NCBI RefSeq assembly: GCF_014698445.1
Contig: NZ_JACJSZ010000006.1
Coordinates: 57,133-121,132 of the forward strand
Source: Microcystis elabens FACHB-917
GTDB lineage: Bacteria > Cyanobacteriota > Cyanobacteriia > PCC-6307 > Cyanobiaceae
Length of the DNA: 64,000 nucleotides
Direction: 5' to 3'
How positions within the stretch are numbered: position 1 is the first letter of the stretch; each line of letters begins with the position of its first letter. The position numbers and the translations under genes are program-made. Below are positions 52,957-62,817 of this stretch, in pieces. Under the pieces are notes generated by a model. The model was not told the origin of the DNA and did not search any database. It was given only the letters and a program-made list of their open reading frames with translations.

Positions 52957-55105
52957 AAGCAACAGAAGCCAAGCTCCTGCAGATCCTGGGTGCCGTCTCC
53001 CAGTTCATCATTCCGATCTATCAGCGCACCTATTCATGGACGCTGAAAGAATGCCAGCAGCTCTGGGCTGACATCCTCCGCGCCGGATCCAGCGAGGAGA
53101 TCGGTGTGCACTTCATTGGCTCGGTGGTCCACATCGATGAAGGCCTCGGCAACCTCGCGGTGCAGGCCTCCAAGCTGGTGATCGATGGCCAGCAGCGGCT
53201 CACCACCGTCACCCTGCTGCTCACGGCCCTGGCGGATGTGCTGGATGCACTTCCAGAAGATCAGCAGGAGCCGATCGAAGAATTCGCTCCGGCCATCCTC
53301 CGCGAGACCTACCTCACCCGCCGGCACCAGAAAGGCGACAAGCGCTTCAAGTTGCTGCTCTCCGACACCGATCGCGCCACCTTGATGGCGCTGGTGGATC
53401 CGAACGCAGCGGTGTTGCCACAGGAGCCCTCGATCCGCATCCAGGCCAACCATCAGTTCTTCCTCGAACAACTCCGCCATCCCGCCACCGACCTTGCGGT
53501 GGTGTGCCGGGGCATCAGCAAGCTGCTCGTGGTGGATGTGGCCCTCTCCCGCGATCAGGACAATCCCCAGCTGATCTTCGAGAGCATGAACTCCACCGGC
53601 CGGGAGCTCTCCCAGGCCGATCTGATCCGCAACTACGTGCTGATGGGCCAGCCGCCCGAGTTGCAGGAGCGGCTCTACACCCTCCACTGGCGGCCCATGG
53701 AGCAGGCCTTCGGCCAGGAGGCCTACAGCGGCAATGAGTTCAGCGCCTTCATGCGCGATTTCCTCACCCTCAAGACCGCCGAGGTGCCCCGGCTTGATCT
53801 GGTCTATGAGGTGTTCAAGCAGTACGAACGCCAGCCGGCCGTCGCGGAAGCAGGCATCGAGGCGTTGCTGAGCGATCTGCACACCACCGCCATCCGCTAC
53901 TGCCGCGTCGCCCTCGGCCAAGAGCCCGACCACCAGCTCCGGGATGCCTTTCACGACCTGCGCGAGCTCAAGGTCAACGTGGTCACGCCCCTGCTGCTGG
54001 AGCTCTACGGCGACCACGAGGCCGGCCTGCTCAGCCGCGATGAGCTGCTGGAAGCCCTCCGCCTGCTGGAGGCCTACGTGTTCCGCCGGGCGGTCTGCGC
54101 CATCCCCTCCAACTCCCAGCAGAAAACCTTCGCCACCTTCGGCCGCGCCCTGCGGCGTGAACCCGGCCATTACCTACCGAGCTTCAAGGCTCACCTGCTC
54201 GATCTGCCCTCCTACCGGCGCTTCCCGTCCGATGAGGAGTTCCGCCGCGACCTGCAGGTCCGCAACCTCTACAAGTTCAACAAGAGCTGCAGCTACTGGC
54301 TGCGCCGCCTGGAGAACCACCAGCGCAAAGAGCCGATCGCGGTGGCCGACTACACGATCGAGCACATCCTTCCCCAGAACCCCGACCTCTCCCCTGCCTG
54401 GCGCGAGGCCCTCGGCCCCGACTGGGCCCAGCTGCAGGAGGAGTGGCTGCACCGCCTCGGCAACCTCACCCTCACCGGCTACAACCCCGAACTCAGCGAC
54501 CGCCCGTTCCTCAACAAGCGCGACCACCAGGAGGGCGGCTTCCGCACCAGCCCCCTACCAGCCCCCTGAGACTCAACCAGGGCCTGGGCCAGCTGGACCG
54601 ATGGGATGTCGACGCCATGCGCCAGCGCGGGGAGACCCTCGCCGCACGCGCCTTGGAGGTGTGGTCCTCGCCCCAGCTGGGCGAGGAGCAGCGCCAGGCC
54701 TACCGGCAACCAAGCCGCAGCCAGGTCGCTAGCTACACCCTCGACGACCATCCGCAGCTGGCTAACCCCCAGATCCGGGCGGTCTTCGACCTGTTGGACG
54801 CCCGCATCCGGGCGCTGGATCCGAACGTGAGCCAGGAGGTGCTCAAGCTCTACATCGCCTACAAGGCCGAGACCAACTTCGTCGACATCGTTCCCCAGGC
54901 CAAGCGGCTGCGCCTCAGCCTCAACATGCCCTTCGCCGAACTGGACGATCCACGTGGACTCGCCAAGAACGTGGCCGGCGTCGGCCGCTGGGGGAATGGC
55001 GAGGTGGAGTTGGGTATCTCCAGCCTGGAGGAGGTTCCCTACGCCCTTGGCCTGATTCGCCAGTCGCTGGAGCGACAACTGGACGACACCGCCGAGGCCC
55101 CATGA
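52953..55105 (+). pseudogene. GmrSD-type DUF262/DUF1524 restriction protein, broken by an 11-bp duplication
   Basis: The first 538 codons (52953-54569) encode DUF262 (FIIPIYQRTYSWTLKECQQLW, LVIDGQQRLTTVTLLLTAL, IFESMNSTGRELSQADLIRNYVL) and DUF1524 (DYTIEHILPQNP with the HxxP nuclease motif, HRLGNLTLTGYNP). At 54546-54567 the 11-mer ACCAGCCCCCT is present twice. The duplicate shifts the frame and creates a stop two codons later. With one copy removed the frame reads FRTSPLRLNQGLGQLDRWDV and continues to 55105 (LDPNVSQEVLKLYIAYKAETNF, a C-terminal domain typical of the family). The catalytic core may still be made; the tail is lost. The start overlaps the hsdS stop. Confidence 0.85.
54546..54567 (+). 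repeat. exact 11-bp tandem duplication causing the GmrSD frameshift
   Basis: ACCAGCCCCCT repeated back to back (54546-54556 and 54557-54567). Loss of one copy restores the full reading frame. Confidence 0.95.
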
Positions 55106-55194
55106 CCCCATCCGATCGCACGTGCTCGATTCGGCAACTGGAGGTCAGCCCTCCAGCCTGCGAAGTAGGATGGACAGACTTCCTGTACAGCTCC

Positions 55195-55470
55195 ATGACC
55201 ATCGAAACCACCTACACCGCCGCCCGCGACCAGCTCAAGACCCTGATGGACCGGGTTGTCGAAAATCGCGAGGTGGTCATGGTGCGGCGCCGCCAGGGGG
55301 GCGATGTCGCCCTTGTCGCCGCCGACGAGTTGGAGGGCCTGCTGGAAACGGCTCACCTGCTGCGCTCGCCCCGTAACGCAGCCCGGCTCCTCTCAGCCCT
55401 GGAGCGCGCCCGCGGCGACAGCCTTCCCCCCCTTCGTCTGGATGATCTTGAGGCCCAGCTGGAGGCATGA
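55195..55470 (+). CDS. yefM: Phd/YefM-family antitoxin
   Basis: A 91-residue protein starting MTIETTYTAARDQLKTLMDRVVENREVVMV. The N-terminal Phd fold binds DNA and the C-terminal helices (LLSALERARGDSLPPLRLDDLEAQLEA) bind the toxin. I chose the ATG at the canonical YefM N-terminus rather than the longer open frame. Its TGA overlaps the toxin ATG. Confidence 0.88.
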   Translation: MTIETTYTAARDQLKTLMDRVVENREVVMVRRRQGGDVALVAADELEGLLETAHLLRSPRNAARLLSALERARGDSLPPLRLDDLEAQLEA

Positions 55471-55733
55471 GCAGTCAGCGAGACGCGGTGTGCCATCCGG
55501 AGTTTCTGGAGGACCTGCAGCACTGGATCGAAACCGACCGCCGTTCCGCTCGCCGCCTGCTTGAGCTGATGAAGGCCGTGCTGCGCGATCCCTTCAGCGG
55601 TATTGGCAAACCGGAGCCGCTCAAATACCTCGGCTCAGGGGTCTGGTCGCGCCGAATCACCCAGGAGCACCGCTGCGTGTACCTCGTGAAGGCCGACCGC
55701 GTCGAGTTTCTGCAGGGCCGCTACCACTATTGA
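55467..55733 (+). CDS. yoeB: YoeB/Txe-type mRNA interferase toxin
   Basis: An 88-residue toxin: FLEDLQHWIETDRRSARRLLEL, DPFSGIGKPEPLKYLGSGVWSRRITQEHRCVYLV and the terminal FLQGRYHY. The Glu, Arg and C-terminal His-Tyr of the YoeB active site are present. It cleaves mRNA at the ribosome. Coupled to the YefM gene by an ATGA overlap. Confidence 0.92.
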   Translation: MSSQRDAVCHPEFLEDLQHWIETDRRSARRLLELMKAVLRDPFSGIGKPEPLKYLGSGVWSRRITQEHRCVYLVKADRVEFLQGRYHY

Positions 55734-55845
55734 TGCATGAGATGAATAGAATTCTTTGTGAGTGCTGGTTGCCAGGTGCCCCCTTTAGTGTGGACGCTAT
55801 AACGCCAGATTCATTCGCGTTTGGTATGGCGCAGATTTCTGGTCG

Positions 55846-58800
55846 ATGAGCTCCCAGTACGCCCTCATCGCCGGCCAATGGCCTGAACTCCACGAGGAGG
55901 CACAGAAGGTCGAGCAGTTTGCCCTCTCCGATCCGCGCACGGCCTGCTTCTACGCCCGCCGCACGATTGAGCTGCTGGTGGAGTGGGTCTACGACAACGA
56001 TGGGCAGCTGGAGCGGCCCATCGCCGCCCAGACCCTGGCCGATCTGATGTACGCCCGCCCCTTCTGCGATCTGGCTGGTGAGCAGATGCGTCGCTTCCGC
56101 CTGCTCAAAGACCTGGGCAACAAGGCCGTGCATCGCACCGAGCCGATCCGCGTCGGCGATGCGGTCACCGCCGCCCGCGAGCTGTTTCAGCTGCTCCGCT
56201 GGTTTGCGCTCAGCTACGGCCGCGATCCGCAGCGTGTGCGGGGGTTCAGCTTCAACGTTGATCTGTTGCCCAGCCGTGATGCAGCTGCGGCCCAGCAGGC
56301 CCAGAGCCGGGAACAACTGGAGGCCCTGGCCGAGCAACTGGCCGAGCGGGATGCCCAGCTGCGCGATCAGCGCCTCGCCAGCCTGGCCTCCCACGAAGAG
56401 CTCGATCGCCTGCGCCGGGAAATCACCGCCCTGCGCAAGGCCAACGAAGCCGCCGCCCGGCCCGAGCCCGACCTGAGCGAGTTCGCCACCCGCCGCGCGT
56501 ACATCGACCACTACCTCGAGGAAGCCGGTTGGGTGCACGGCAGCAGCTGCACCCATGAGCACGAGGTGCAGGGCATGCCCAATGCCACCGGCCAGGGTTT
56601 CGTCGATTACGTGCTCTGGGGGGATGACGGCAAGCCCCTGGGTCTGGTGGAAGCCAAGCGCTCCAGCCGCGATCCAATGGAAGGCCAGCGCCAGGCTGAG
56701 CTCTATGCCAACTGTCTGGAGCAGCGCTACGGCCAGCGGCCGCTGATCTTCCTCTCCAACGGCTACCGCCATCGCCTCTGGGATGACCTGCGCTACCCGC
56801 CCCGTGAGGTGCAGGGCTTCTACAAGCAAGATGAGCTCGACACCCTGATCCGCCGCCGCGAGATCCGCCAGCCCCTCGCCCAGGCCACGATTTCCACCAC
56901 CATCGCCGGGCGCTACTACCAGCAACGGGCGATCAGGGCGATCTGTGAATCCCTGGAGCAGGGTCGGCTCAAGGCCTTGCTGGTGCAGGCCACCGGTACC
57001 GGCAAGACCCGCACCGCCATCTCGCTCACCGATGTCCTCACCCGCTGCAACTGGGTGAAACGGGTGCTGTTCCTGGCTGATCGCACCTCGCTTGTCCTCC
57101 AGGCCGAGCGCGCCTTCCGGCGCTTCCTGCCCGATTGCTCACCCGTCAACCTGGTGACCAACAAGGGCGGCGAGGGCCGTGTGTTCCTCTCCACCTACCC
57201 CACGATGATGAACCTCATCGATGCGGAAGACAACAAGGGCGTCAGGCGTTTTGGGGTGGGGCACTTTGACCTGGTGATCATCGACGAGGCCCACCGCAGT
57301 GTCTACCAGAAATATGGTGCGATCTTTGCCTACTTCGATTCGCTGCTCAGCGGGCTTACTGCTACCCCACGCGAGGAGATCGACCGCAACACCTACGAGC
57401 TGTTCGATCGCGAGATCGGCCTGCCCACAGATGAATACGGCCTCGATCAGGCCGTGGCCGATGGTTTCCTCGTGCCGTTCAGGCCCATCTCCGTACCCCT
57501 GCGCTTCCCGCGCGAGGGCATCAGCTACGCCGCTCTCAGCGACGAGGACAAAGCCCAGTGGGACCTGCTCGACTGGGAGGAGAACGTGCAGAACTCTGGC
57601 CGCGTGGATTCCGGCGCCGTCAACGCCTGGCTGTTCAATGCCGACACCGTGGACAAGGGCCTGAAGGTGCTGATGACCCAGGGCTGCCAGGACGCCTCTT
57701 ATGATCGCCTCGGCAAATCGGTGATCTTCGCGCGCAACCACAAGCACGCCGAGTTCATCCGCGAGCGCTTCGATCACCACTACCCCCACCTGGCCGGCAA
57801 GGCCGCCCGAGTGATCGACAACCAGGTGAAGTACGCCCAGTCGCTGATTGATGCGTTCGCCGATCCCCAGAGCGATTTACGGATCGCCATCTCCGTCGAC
57901 ATGCTCGACACCGGGATCGACATCCCGGAGATCGTCAATCTGGTGTTCTTCAAGCCGGTGCGCTCCCGAACCAAGTTCTGGCAGATGGTGGGGCGCGGCA
58001 CCCGCACCTGCAAAGACCTGTTCGGCCCGGGCCGCGACAAGGAGTGCTTCTGGATCTTCGATCTCTGCCAGAACCTCGAATTCTTTCTCGGTCAGGGCGG
58101 GGCCGAGTCCACTTCCGCTCCTGAATCGCTCAGCACCCGCCTGTTCCGCGCACGCCTCTCTCTGATCGACATGATCGATCAGAAGCTGCCCGCCAGCGAC
58201 TCCGAACCCCCCCTGCGGCTGCATCGCCACACGCTGGCTGAGCTGCTGCGCTGCCATCTGGCCGCCTGCCCTGCCGACAACTTCCTGGTGCGCCCCCACC
58301 TGGAGCTGCTGGAGTGCTTCAGCCGTGCCGAGGCCTGGAGCCAACTCAGCCCCGACGATCACCAGGTGCTGTCCACCACCCTGGCCCCCCTGCCCTCGGC
58401 CTACGCCGAGCAGCAGGGCGACACCGATGCCGACGCGCGCCGCTTCGATCTGCTCCTCTACAACCTGCAGCTCGCCTTGCTGCGCGGCGAGCCACGCTTC
58501 CAGCGCCTCCAGCTGCAGCTGCGCGAGCTGGCCGCCCAGCTGGAGGCCCGGCCCAACATTCCCCAGGTGGCGGCCGAGCTGGAGCTGATTCGCGATTTAC
58601 TTCGCGAGGAATGGTGGCAGGACGTCACCGTGCCGATGCTTGAGGAAGCGCGGCGCCGCCTGCGGGGCCTGATGGGTCTGATCGAAACGATCAGCAGGGA
58701 ACCCCTCTACACCAACTTCGCCGACGAGCTCGGAGCGCTGCGCGAACTCGATGCCGCCGCCCTGCTCAGCCGCGACGAGTTCCAGCAGTTCCGCCTGCGA

Positions 58801-59256
58801 GCCCGCGAGTTCCTCCGGGCCCATGATGACCACCTCACCATGCAGCGCCTGCGCCGCAACCAACCCCTGACGGATGCAGATCTGGAGGAGCTGCAGCGCT
58901 TTCTTCTCTCCCATGGTGTCGGCACCGAGCAGGCGATCCAGCGGGCGGCTGAGGAGAGCAACGGCTTTGGCCTGTTCATCCGATCCCTGGTGGGCCTAGA
59001 CCGCAATGCCGCCAAGGAAGTCTTCGCTGAGTTCCTGGCCGATGGCACCCACACCGCCAATCAGATTCGCTATACCAACGAGATCATCGATGAACTCACC
59101 AGCCGCGGGCTCATGGATGCCACCCGTCTCTATGAACCACCTTTCAGCGATCTCGCTCCAGGACCGGAAAGCCTGTTTTCAGTGGCTGAAGTCGACAACA
59201 TCTGCCACCTGCTCGAGATGATCAAGACACGGGCTCTGACTCCCAAAGCGGCCTGA
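55846..59256 (+). CDS. hsdR: type I restriction endonuclease subunit
   Basis: A 1136-residue motor/nuclease. An N-terminal DUF4145-like helical region (1-140) and a coiled coil (150-205) precede the nuclease domain: D254 in FVDYVLWGDD, with E269 and K271 in GLVEAKRSS (D-ExK). The helicase has LVQATGTGKTRTAISL, LVIIDEAHRSVYQKYG, LTATPREEIDRNTYELF, SVDMLDTGIDIPEIVNLVF and MVGRGTRTC. The C-terminal EcoEI_R_C-type domain ends around NGFGLFIRSLVGLDRNAAKEVF. The AT-rich gap 55734-55845 before it probably holds its promoter. Translocates and cuts unmodified DNA with HsdM/HsdS. Confidence 0.95.
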   Translation: MSSQYALIAGQWPELHEEAQKVEQFALSDPRTACFYARRTIELLVEWVYDNDGQLERPIAAQTLADLMYARPFCDLAGEQMRRFRLLKDLGNKAVHRTEPIRVGDAVTAARELFQLLRWFALSYGRDPQRVRGFSFNVDLLPSRDAAAAQQAQSREQLEALAEQLAERDAQLRDQRLASLASHEELDRLRREITALRKANEAAARPEPDLSEFATRRAYIDHYLEEAGWVHGSSCTHEHEVQGMPNATGQGFVDYVLWGDDGKPLGLVEAKRSSRDPMEGQRQAELYANCLEQRYGQRPLIFLSNGYRHRLWDDLRYPPREVQGFYKQDELDTLIRRREIRQPLAQATISTTIAGRYYQQRAIRAICESLEQGRLKALLVQATGTGKTRTAISLTDVLTRCNWVKRVLFLADRTSLVLQAERAFRRFLPDCSPVNLVTNKGGEGRVFLSTYPTMMNLIDAEDNKGVRRFGVGHFDLVIIDEAHRSVYQKYGAIFAYFDSLLSGLTATPREEIDRNTYELFDREIGLPTDEYGLDQAVADGFLVPFRPISVPLRFPREGISYAALSDEDKAQWDLLDWEENVQNSGRVDSGAVNAWLFNADTVDKGLKVLMTQGCQDASYDRLGKSVIFARNHKHAEFIRERFDHHYPHLAGKAARVIDNQVKYAQSLIDAFADPQSDLRIAISVDMLDTGIDIPEIVNLVFFKPVRSRTKFWQMVGRGTRTCKDLFGPGRDKECFWIFDLCQNLEFFLGQGGAESTSAPESLSTRLFRARLSLIDMIDQKLPASDSEPPLRLHRHTLAELLRCHLAACPADNFLVRPHLELLECFSRAEAWSQLSPDDHQVLSTTLAPLPSAYAEQQGDTDADARRFDLLLYNLQLALLRGEPRFQRLQLQLRELAAQLEARPNIPQVAAELELIRDLLREEWWQDVTVPMLEEARRRLRGLMGLIETISREPLYTNFADELGALRELDAAALLSRDEFQQFRLRAREFLRAHDDHLTMQRLRRNQPLTDADLEELQRFLLSHGVGTEQAIQRAAEESNGFGLFIRSLVGLDRNAAKEVFAEFLADGTHTANQIRYTNEIIDELTSRGLMDATRLYEPPFSDLAPGPESLFSVAEVDNICHLLEMIKTRALTPKAA

Positions 59257-59340
59257 CACAGGCTCTCATCATGCCCACGATAGGCAGCCAGAAAGCCAAT
59301 TACTGAAAAGATATGATTACTTGTGGCTTACTGTCTGCTG

Positions 59341-59452
59341 TGCGGAGATCCCACCCCTCAGCGATCTGGCCGCCACCGGCCCGGAAGGCTTGTTCTCTGA
59401 TGCGGAGGCGGAGCAGCTGTTCGATCTCCTTCACTTTCAGGATGGTTAGCCT
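59341..59452 (+). pseudogene. remnant of an hsdR 3' end
   Basis: Reads PPLSDLAATGPEGLFSDAEA and EQLFDLLHF before a stop, matching PPFSDLAPGPESLFSVAEVD...HLLEM at the end of the intact hsdR. It has no start or upstream domain. It derives from a diverged hsdR allele rather than from the neighbouring copy. Confidence 0.65.
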
Positions 59453-59521
59453 GATGACGCGCAAACGAGCCGAAGACCGGCAGCTTGCGAGTCCCATCGA
59501 CCTCAGAGTGCTGGCATCCGC

Positions 59522-59584
59522 AGCCTGGACAGACTTTCCGTACGGCTCCATGACCATCGAAACCACCTGCACCGCCACCCGCGG
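59522..59584 (+). pseudogene. remnant of a yefM 5' end
   Basis: TGGACAGACTTTCCGTACGG and the following ATGACCATCGAAACCACC copy the region around the yefM start at 55171-55220 with a few changes. It runs only about 60 bp before switching to hsdR-like sequence. Confidence 0.7.
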
Positions 59585-59587
59585 CCA

Positions 59588-59880
59588 TCCCCCTCACCGC
59601 CGGCGACCTGAATGAGCTGCAACGCTTCCTGCTCAGCCATGGCATCGGCAGTGAGCGCGTGATCGCCAGGGCCACCGAAGAATGCAACGGCTTCGGGTGC
59701 TTCATCCGGTCGCTGGTGGGCCTCGACCGCAATGCGGCAGAGGAATTGTTTGCAGAGTTTCTCATTGAGGGCACCCACACCCTCACCCAGATCCAGTTCA
59801 TCGCGGACGTGAGCCGCATCTGCGACCTCCTGGACGTCATCCGACAGCGAGCCCAAGCTCCGCTGGCAGCCTGCGGGAGC
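59588..59880 (+). pseudogene. second, internally deleted hsdR 3'-end remnant
   Basis: Encodes LTAGDLNELQRFLLSHGIGS, ATEECNGFGCFIRSLVGLDR and EFLIEGTHTLTQIQFIADVS, then RICDLLDVIRQRAQAP. These correspond to LTDADLEELQRFLLSHGVGT...LVGLDRNAAKEVFAEFLADG and the last residues of the intact hsdR, with the part between missing. It is fused downstream of the yefM remnant, making a chimeric scar. Confidence 0.75.
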
Positions 59881-59896
59881 CTCCACCTGGTGGCAT

Positions 59897-60279
59897 TTGC
59901 GGAGAGCCACCACCTCAGCCTTCGTGCCCGAAGCCTCTCTGCTGACCCTTCTGAACTTGGAAACCGGAGAGCAGCAGCATGTCCTGCTGCCGCAATGGGC
60001 AACGCCAGAGCGGTTGGAGCCATGCAAGCTTCTGATCCCTTCAGAAGATCAGTCCGGGAAGCAGGCCAACCCCCCTTGAAGACCTGAGGCAATGGCTCCT
60101 CCAAGGGAACGGAACGCCACTCGCGGACATCGAAGATGGCCGCGCCCTGCGACGCTATCTCCTCACCCTCCACCTGAAACGCCGCAAGATTCTCGCCTCA
60201 TCCCGATCTCGCCAGGATGCCTGCAGCCCCTGGGAAAGGAGATGGCTGGCGAAACCTCTGAATCTTGATGGCCCCTGAG
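59897..60279 (+). pseudogene. unrecognised gene remnant with a frameshift in a C6 run
   Basis: The frame gives FVPEASLLTLLNLETGEQQH, VLLPQWATPERLEPCKLLIP and stops after a run of six C (60070-60075). Dropping one C continues as NPLEDLRQWLLQGNGTPLAD, IEDGRALRRYLLTLHLKRRK up to 60279. Composition is protein-like on both sides. I recognise no family. No good start is visible, so the 5' end is probably missing. Confidence 0.45.
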
Positions 60280-60317
60280 AGCGGAGCACGCCTACGGCGC
60301 ATCACCACCCCGCAACC

Positions 60318-60821
60318 TCAGCCCCCCGGCACGAAGGCCAGGGCCACGCCGTTGTTGCAGTAGCGCTTGCCGGTGGGTTTCGGGCCGTCGTTGAACACGT
60401 GCCCCTGGTGGCCGCCGCAGCGGCGGCAGTGGTATTCCGTGCGCGGCAGGATCAGCTTGAAGTCGGTCTTCGTGGCCACCGCGTTGGGCAGCGGCTGCCA
60501 GAAGCTGGGCCAGCCCGTGCCGGAATCGAACTTGGCCTTTGAGGAGAACAGGGGCAGACGGCAGCCGGCGCAGACATACGCACCGCTGCGCTTCTCGTTA
60601 TTGAGCGGGCTGCTGAAGGGGCGCTCGGTGCCCTCGTCCCGCAGCACCGCATAGGCCGCCGGACTCAGGCGCTTCCGCCATTGCGCGGGCGTGAGCTGCC
60701 AGGCCGGATCGGTGGCCTTGGCGGCCGCCAGGGCCCGGCCAGCAGGCAGGAAGGGGAGCAGTCCGGCAAGGGGCGCCCCCAGCCGGGCCAGCAGGCTGGA
60801 GAGAAAGTGGCGGCGCTCCAT
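60318..60821 (-). CDS. msrB: peptide-methionine (R)-S-oxide reductase
   Basis: A 167-residue MsrB with an N-terminal RRHFLSSLLARLGAPLAGLL signal of twin-arginine-like type, so it is probably exported. The catalytic domain has CAGCRLPLF and CRRCGGHQGHVF (zinc Cys pairs), SGTGWPSFWQP, and the catalytic Cys in KRYCNNGVALAF. It repairs oxidised methionine. Confidence 0.93.
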   Translation of the reverse strand: MERRHFLSSLLARLGAPLAGLLPFLPAGRALAAAKATDPAWQLTPAQWRKRLSPAAYAVLRDEGTERPFSSPLNNEKRSGAYVCAGCRLPLFSSKAKFDSGTGWPSFWQPLPNAVATKTDFKLILPRTEYHCRRCGGHQGHVFNDGPKPTGKRYCNNGVALAFVPGG

Positions 60822-60826
60822 CGTGT

Positions 60827-61057
60827 TCAGCCCAGCCAGCCGGCGCTCAGCACCACCGCCAGCCCCAGGAACAGGGACAGCAGGGTCCAGGTGATGCGGT
60901 TGAGAGTGTTCTCGGCGCTGCGGGCGCTGCTGAACATGGAGCCGCCGCTGGCGGCCAGCCCGCCCATGCCATCCCCCTTGGGGCTGTGGAGCAGCACGCT
61001 GACGATCAGCAGAGCGCCGCTGAGCATCCAGAGGGAGGAGACGATGTTCTTGACCAT
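60827..61057 (-). CDS. secG: preprotein translocase subunit SecG
   Basis: A 76-residue two-TM protein (LWMLSGALLIVSVLLHSPKG, then ITWTLLSLFLGLAVVLSAGW) with the SecG middle loop GDGMGGLAASGGSMFSSARSAENTLNR. Small partner of SecYE in the membrane. Five bp upstream of msrB. Confidence 0.92.
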   Translation of the reverse strand: MVKNIVSSLWMLSGALLIVSVLLHSPKGDGMGGLAASGGSMFSSARSAENTLNRITWTLLSLFLGLAVVLSAGWLG

Positions 61058-61089
61058 CCCGGCAGCCTAGCGGCCGCAGGCCCGCAACC

Positions 61090-62760
61090 TCAGGCGCCGA
61101 GGGTCTGGGGGATGCGGGCGGCGGGCACGGGGGCCGGCACCACCAGGGAGGTGCCGGTCATGCGGGCGGGCTTGGGCAGACCCAGGATCTCCAGCAAGGT
61201 GGGGGCGATGTCGGCCAGGCCGCCGTGCTCCCGCAGGGTGACGTCATTGCCGTGGCCCGGCAGCTTGCGCTTCTCCCCCTCCACCAGGATCACCGGCACC
61301 GGATTGGTGGTGTGGGCGGTCCAGGGGAGACCGTCGGGGCCCTGCATCACCTCGGCGTTGCCGTGGTCGGCGGTGATCAGCAGGCTGCCGCCCATGCGGG
61401 TGGTGGCCTCCACCAGCCGGCCCACGCAGCGGTCGACCGTGGCGATGGCTTCGGTGGCGGCCTCCATCAGGCCGGTGTGGCCCACCATGTCGGGGTTGGC
61501 GTAGTTGATCACCACCAGCGAGTAGATGCCCCTGGCGATGGCGGCGATGCAGCTGTCGGTGAGTTTCTCCGCCGACATCGCCGGCGCCTGGTCGTAGGTG
61601 GCGACCCTGGGGGAGGGCACCAGGTGGCGGTCCTCGCCGGGGAAGGCCTGCTCGATGCCGCCGTTCATGAAGTAGGTGACGTGGGGGTACTTCTCGGTTT
61701 CGGCGGTGCGGAACTGGCGCAGGCCGTGTTCGGAGACCACCTGGCCGAGGAGGCCGTCGAGGGATTCGGGCGGGAAGGCCACCTGGACGGGCAGGCCCTG
61801 CTCGTACTGGGTGAAGGTGACCACGTGGAGGGGCCCGATCCACTCGCGCGGGAAGCCGTCGAACTCCGGCAGGACCAGGGCACGGATGATCTGGCGCACC
61901 CGGTCGGGGCGGAAGTTGAAGCAGACCAGGCCATCGCCGCTCTCCAGCAGCCCCTCGGCCAGGCGCACCGGCTCAAGAAATTCATCGGTGATCCCGGCGG
62001 CATAGGAGCGCTGCAGCACCTCCTCCGGGGTGAAGGGGCAGATCTCGGACGGCTCGGTCAGAAGGCGGTAGGCCTTCTCGGTGCGCTCCCAGCGCTGGTC
62101 GCGGTCCATGGCCCAGTAGCGGCCGCAGAGGGTGTCGATCCGGCCGACGCCAGCCTCGTCGATCATCGCCTGGATCCGGGCCAGGAACCCCGGGCCGCCA
62201 TGGGGGGCTGAGTCGCGGCCATCGGTGACCACATGGATCAGGACGTCGGTGAGGCCGCGGCCGGCGGCCCAGTGCAGCAGCCCTCCGAGGTGATCCACAT
62301 GGCTGTGGACGCCGCCGTCGGAGCAGAGGCCGATCAGGTGCAGCGGGCGACCATTGGCCAGGAGGGTGTCACCCAACTCGTTGAGGGCCTGGTTGCCGGT
62401 GATCGAACCGCTGCGCACCGCCTGGCCGATCCGCACCAGCTCCTGGCGGATGATCCGGCCGGAGCCGATGGTGAGATGCCCCACTTCGGAATTGCCCATC
62501 TGGTGATCAGGCAAGCCCACGGCGGCGCCGCTGGCTTCGATCAGGGTGTGGGGATAGGCGTGCCAGAGGGCATCAATCACCGGGGTGTCGGCCTCCCTCA
62601 CGGCGTTGTGGTCGCTCTCCGGGCTGTATCCCCAGCCGTCGAGGATGGCCAGAACCATGGGGGCGACGGGAGCAGCTGCCTCGCAGGAGACCCGTTCGCC
62701 GGTGCCGTTGGCGGACTGCTTCTGGGAGGGAGCTGCTTTCACCAGCAAGAAAAACTGCAC
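61090..62760 (-). CDS. gpmI: 2,3-bisphosphoglycerate-independent phosphoglycerate mutase
   Basis: The core starts [20 protein letters not shown] and contains the nucleophile Ser in [55 protein letters not shown] and [13 protein letters not shown] with metal ligands. Alkaline-phosphatase-fold, Mn-dependent, glycolytic. The open frame gives 556 residues; GTG at 62742 or ATG at 62658 (521 residues) are realistic alternatives, and conservation cannot be judged upstream of APMVLAIL. Probably cotranscribed with secG. Confidence 0.93.
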   Translation of the reverse strand: MQFFLLVKAAPSQKQSANGTGERVSCEAAAPVAPMVLAILDGWGYSPESDHNAVREADTPVIDALWHAYPHTLIEASGAAVGLPDHQMGNSEVGHLTIGSGRIIRQELVRIGQAVRSGSITGNQALNELGDTLLANGRPLHLIGLCSDGGVHSHVDHLGGLLHWAAGRGLTDVLIHVVTDGRDSAPHGGPGFLARIQAMIDEAGVGRIDTLCGRYWAMDRDQRWERTEKAYRLLTEPSEICPFTPEEVLQRSYAAGITDEFLEPVRLAEGLLESGDGLVCFNFRPDRVRQIIRALVLPEFDGFPREWIGPLHVVTFTQYEQGLPVQVAFPPESLDGLLGQVVSEHGLRQFRTAETEKYPHVTYFMNGGIEQAFPGEDRHLVPSPRVATYDQAPAMSAEKLTDSCIAAIARGIYSLVVINYANPDMVGHTGLMEAATEAIATVDRCVGRLVEATTRMGGSLLITADHGNAEVMQGPDGLPWTAHTTNPVPVILVEGEKRKLPGHGNDVTLREHGGLADIAPTLLEILGLPKPARMTGTSLVVPAPVPAARIPQTLGA

Positions 62761-62817
62761 GTTTCACCGCCCCGCCAACCTACAGCCCCCCTCCGACATC
62801 ACCTTCTTCCGGCGCGG

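Noticed and set aside
55734..55845. Promoter with TATAAC at 55798 upstream of hsdR
   Set aside because: A plausible -10 only; no -35 at an acceptable spacing, so I did not list it as a promoter.
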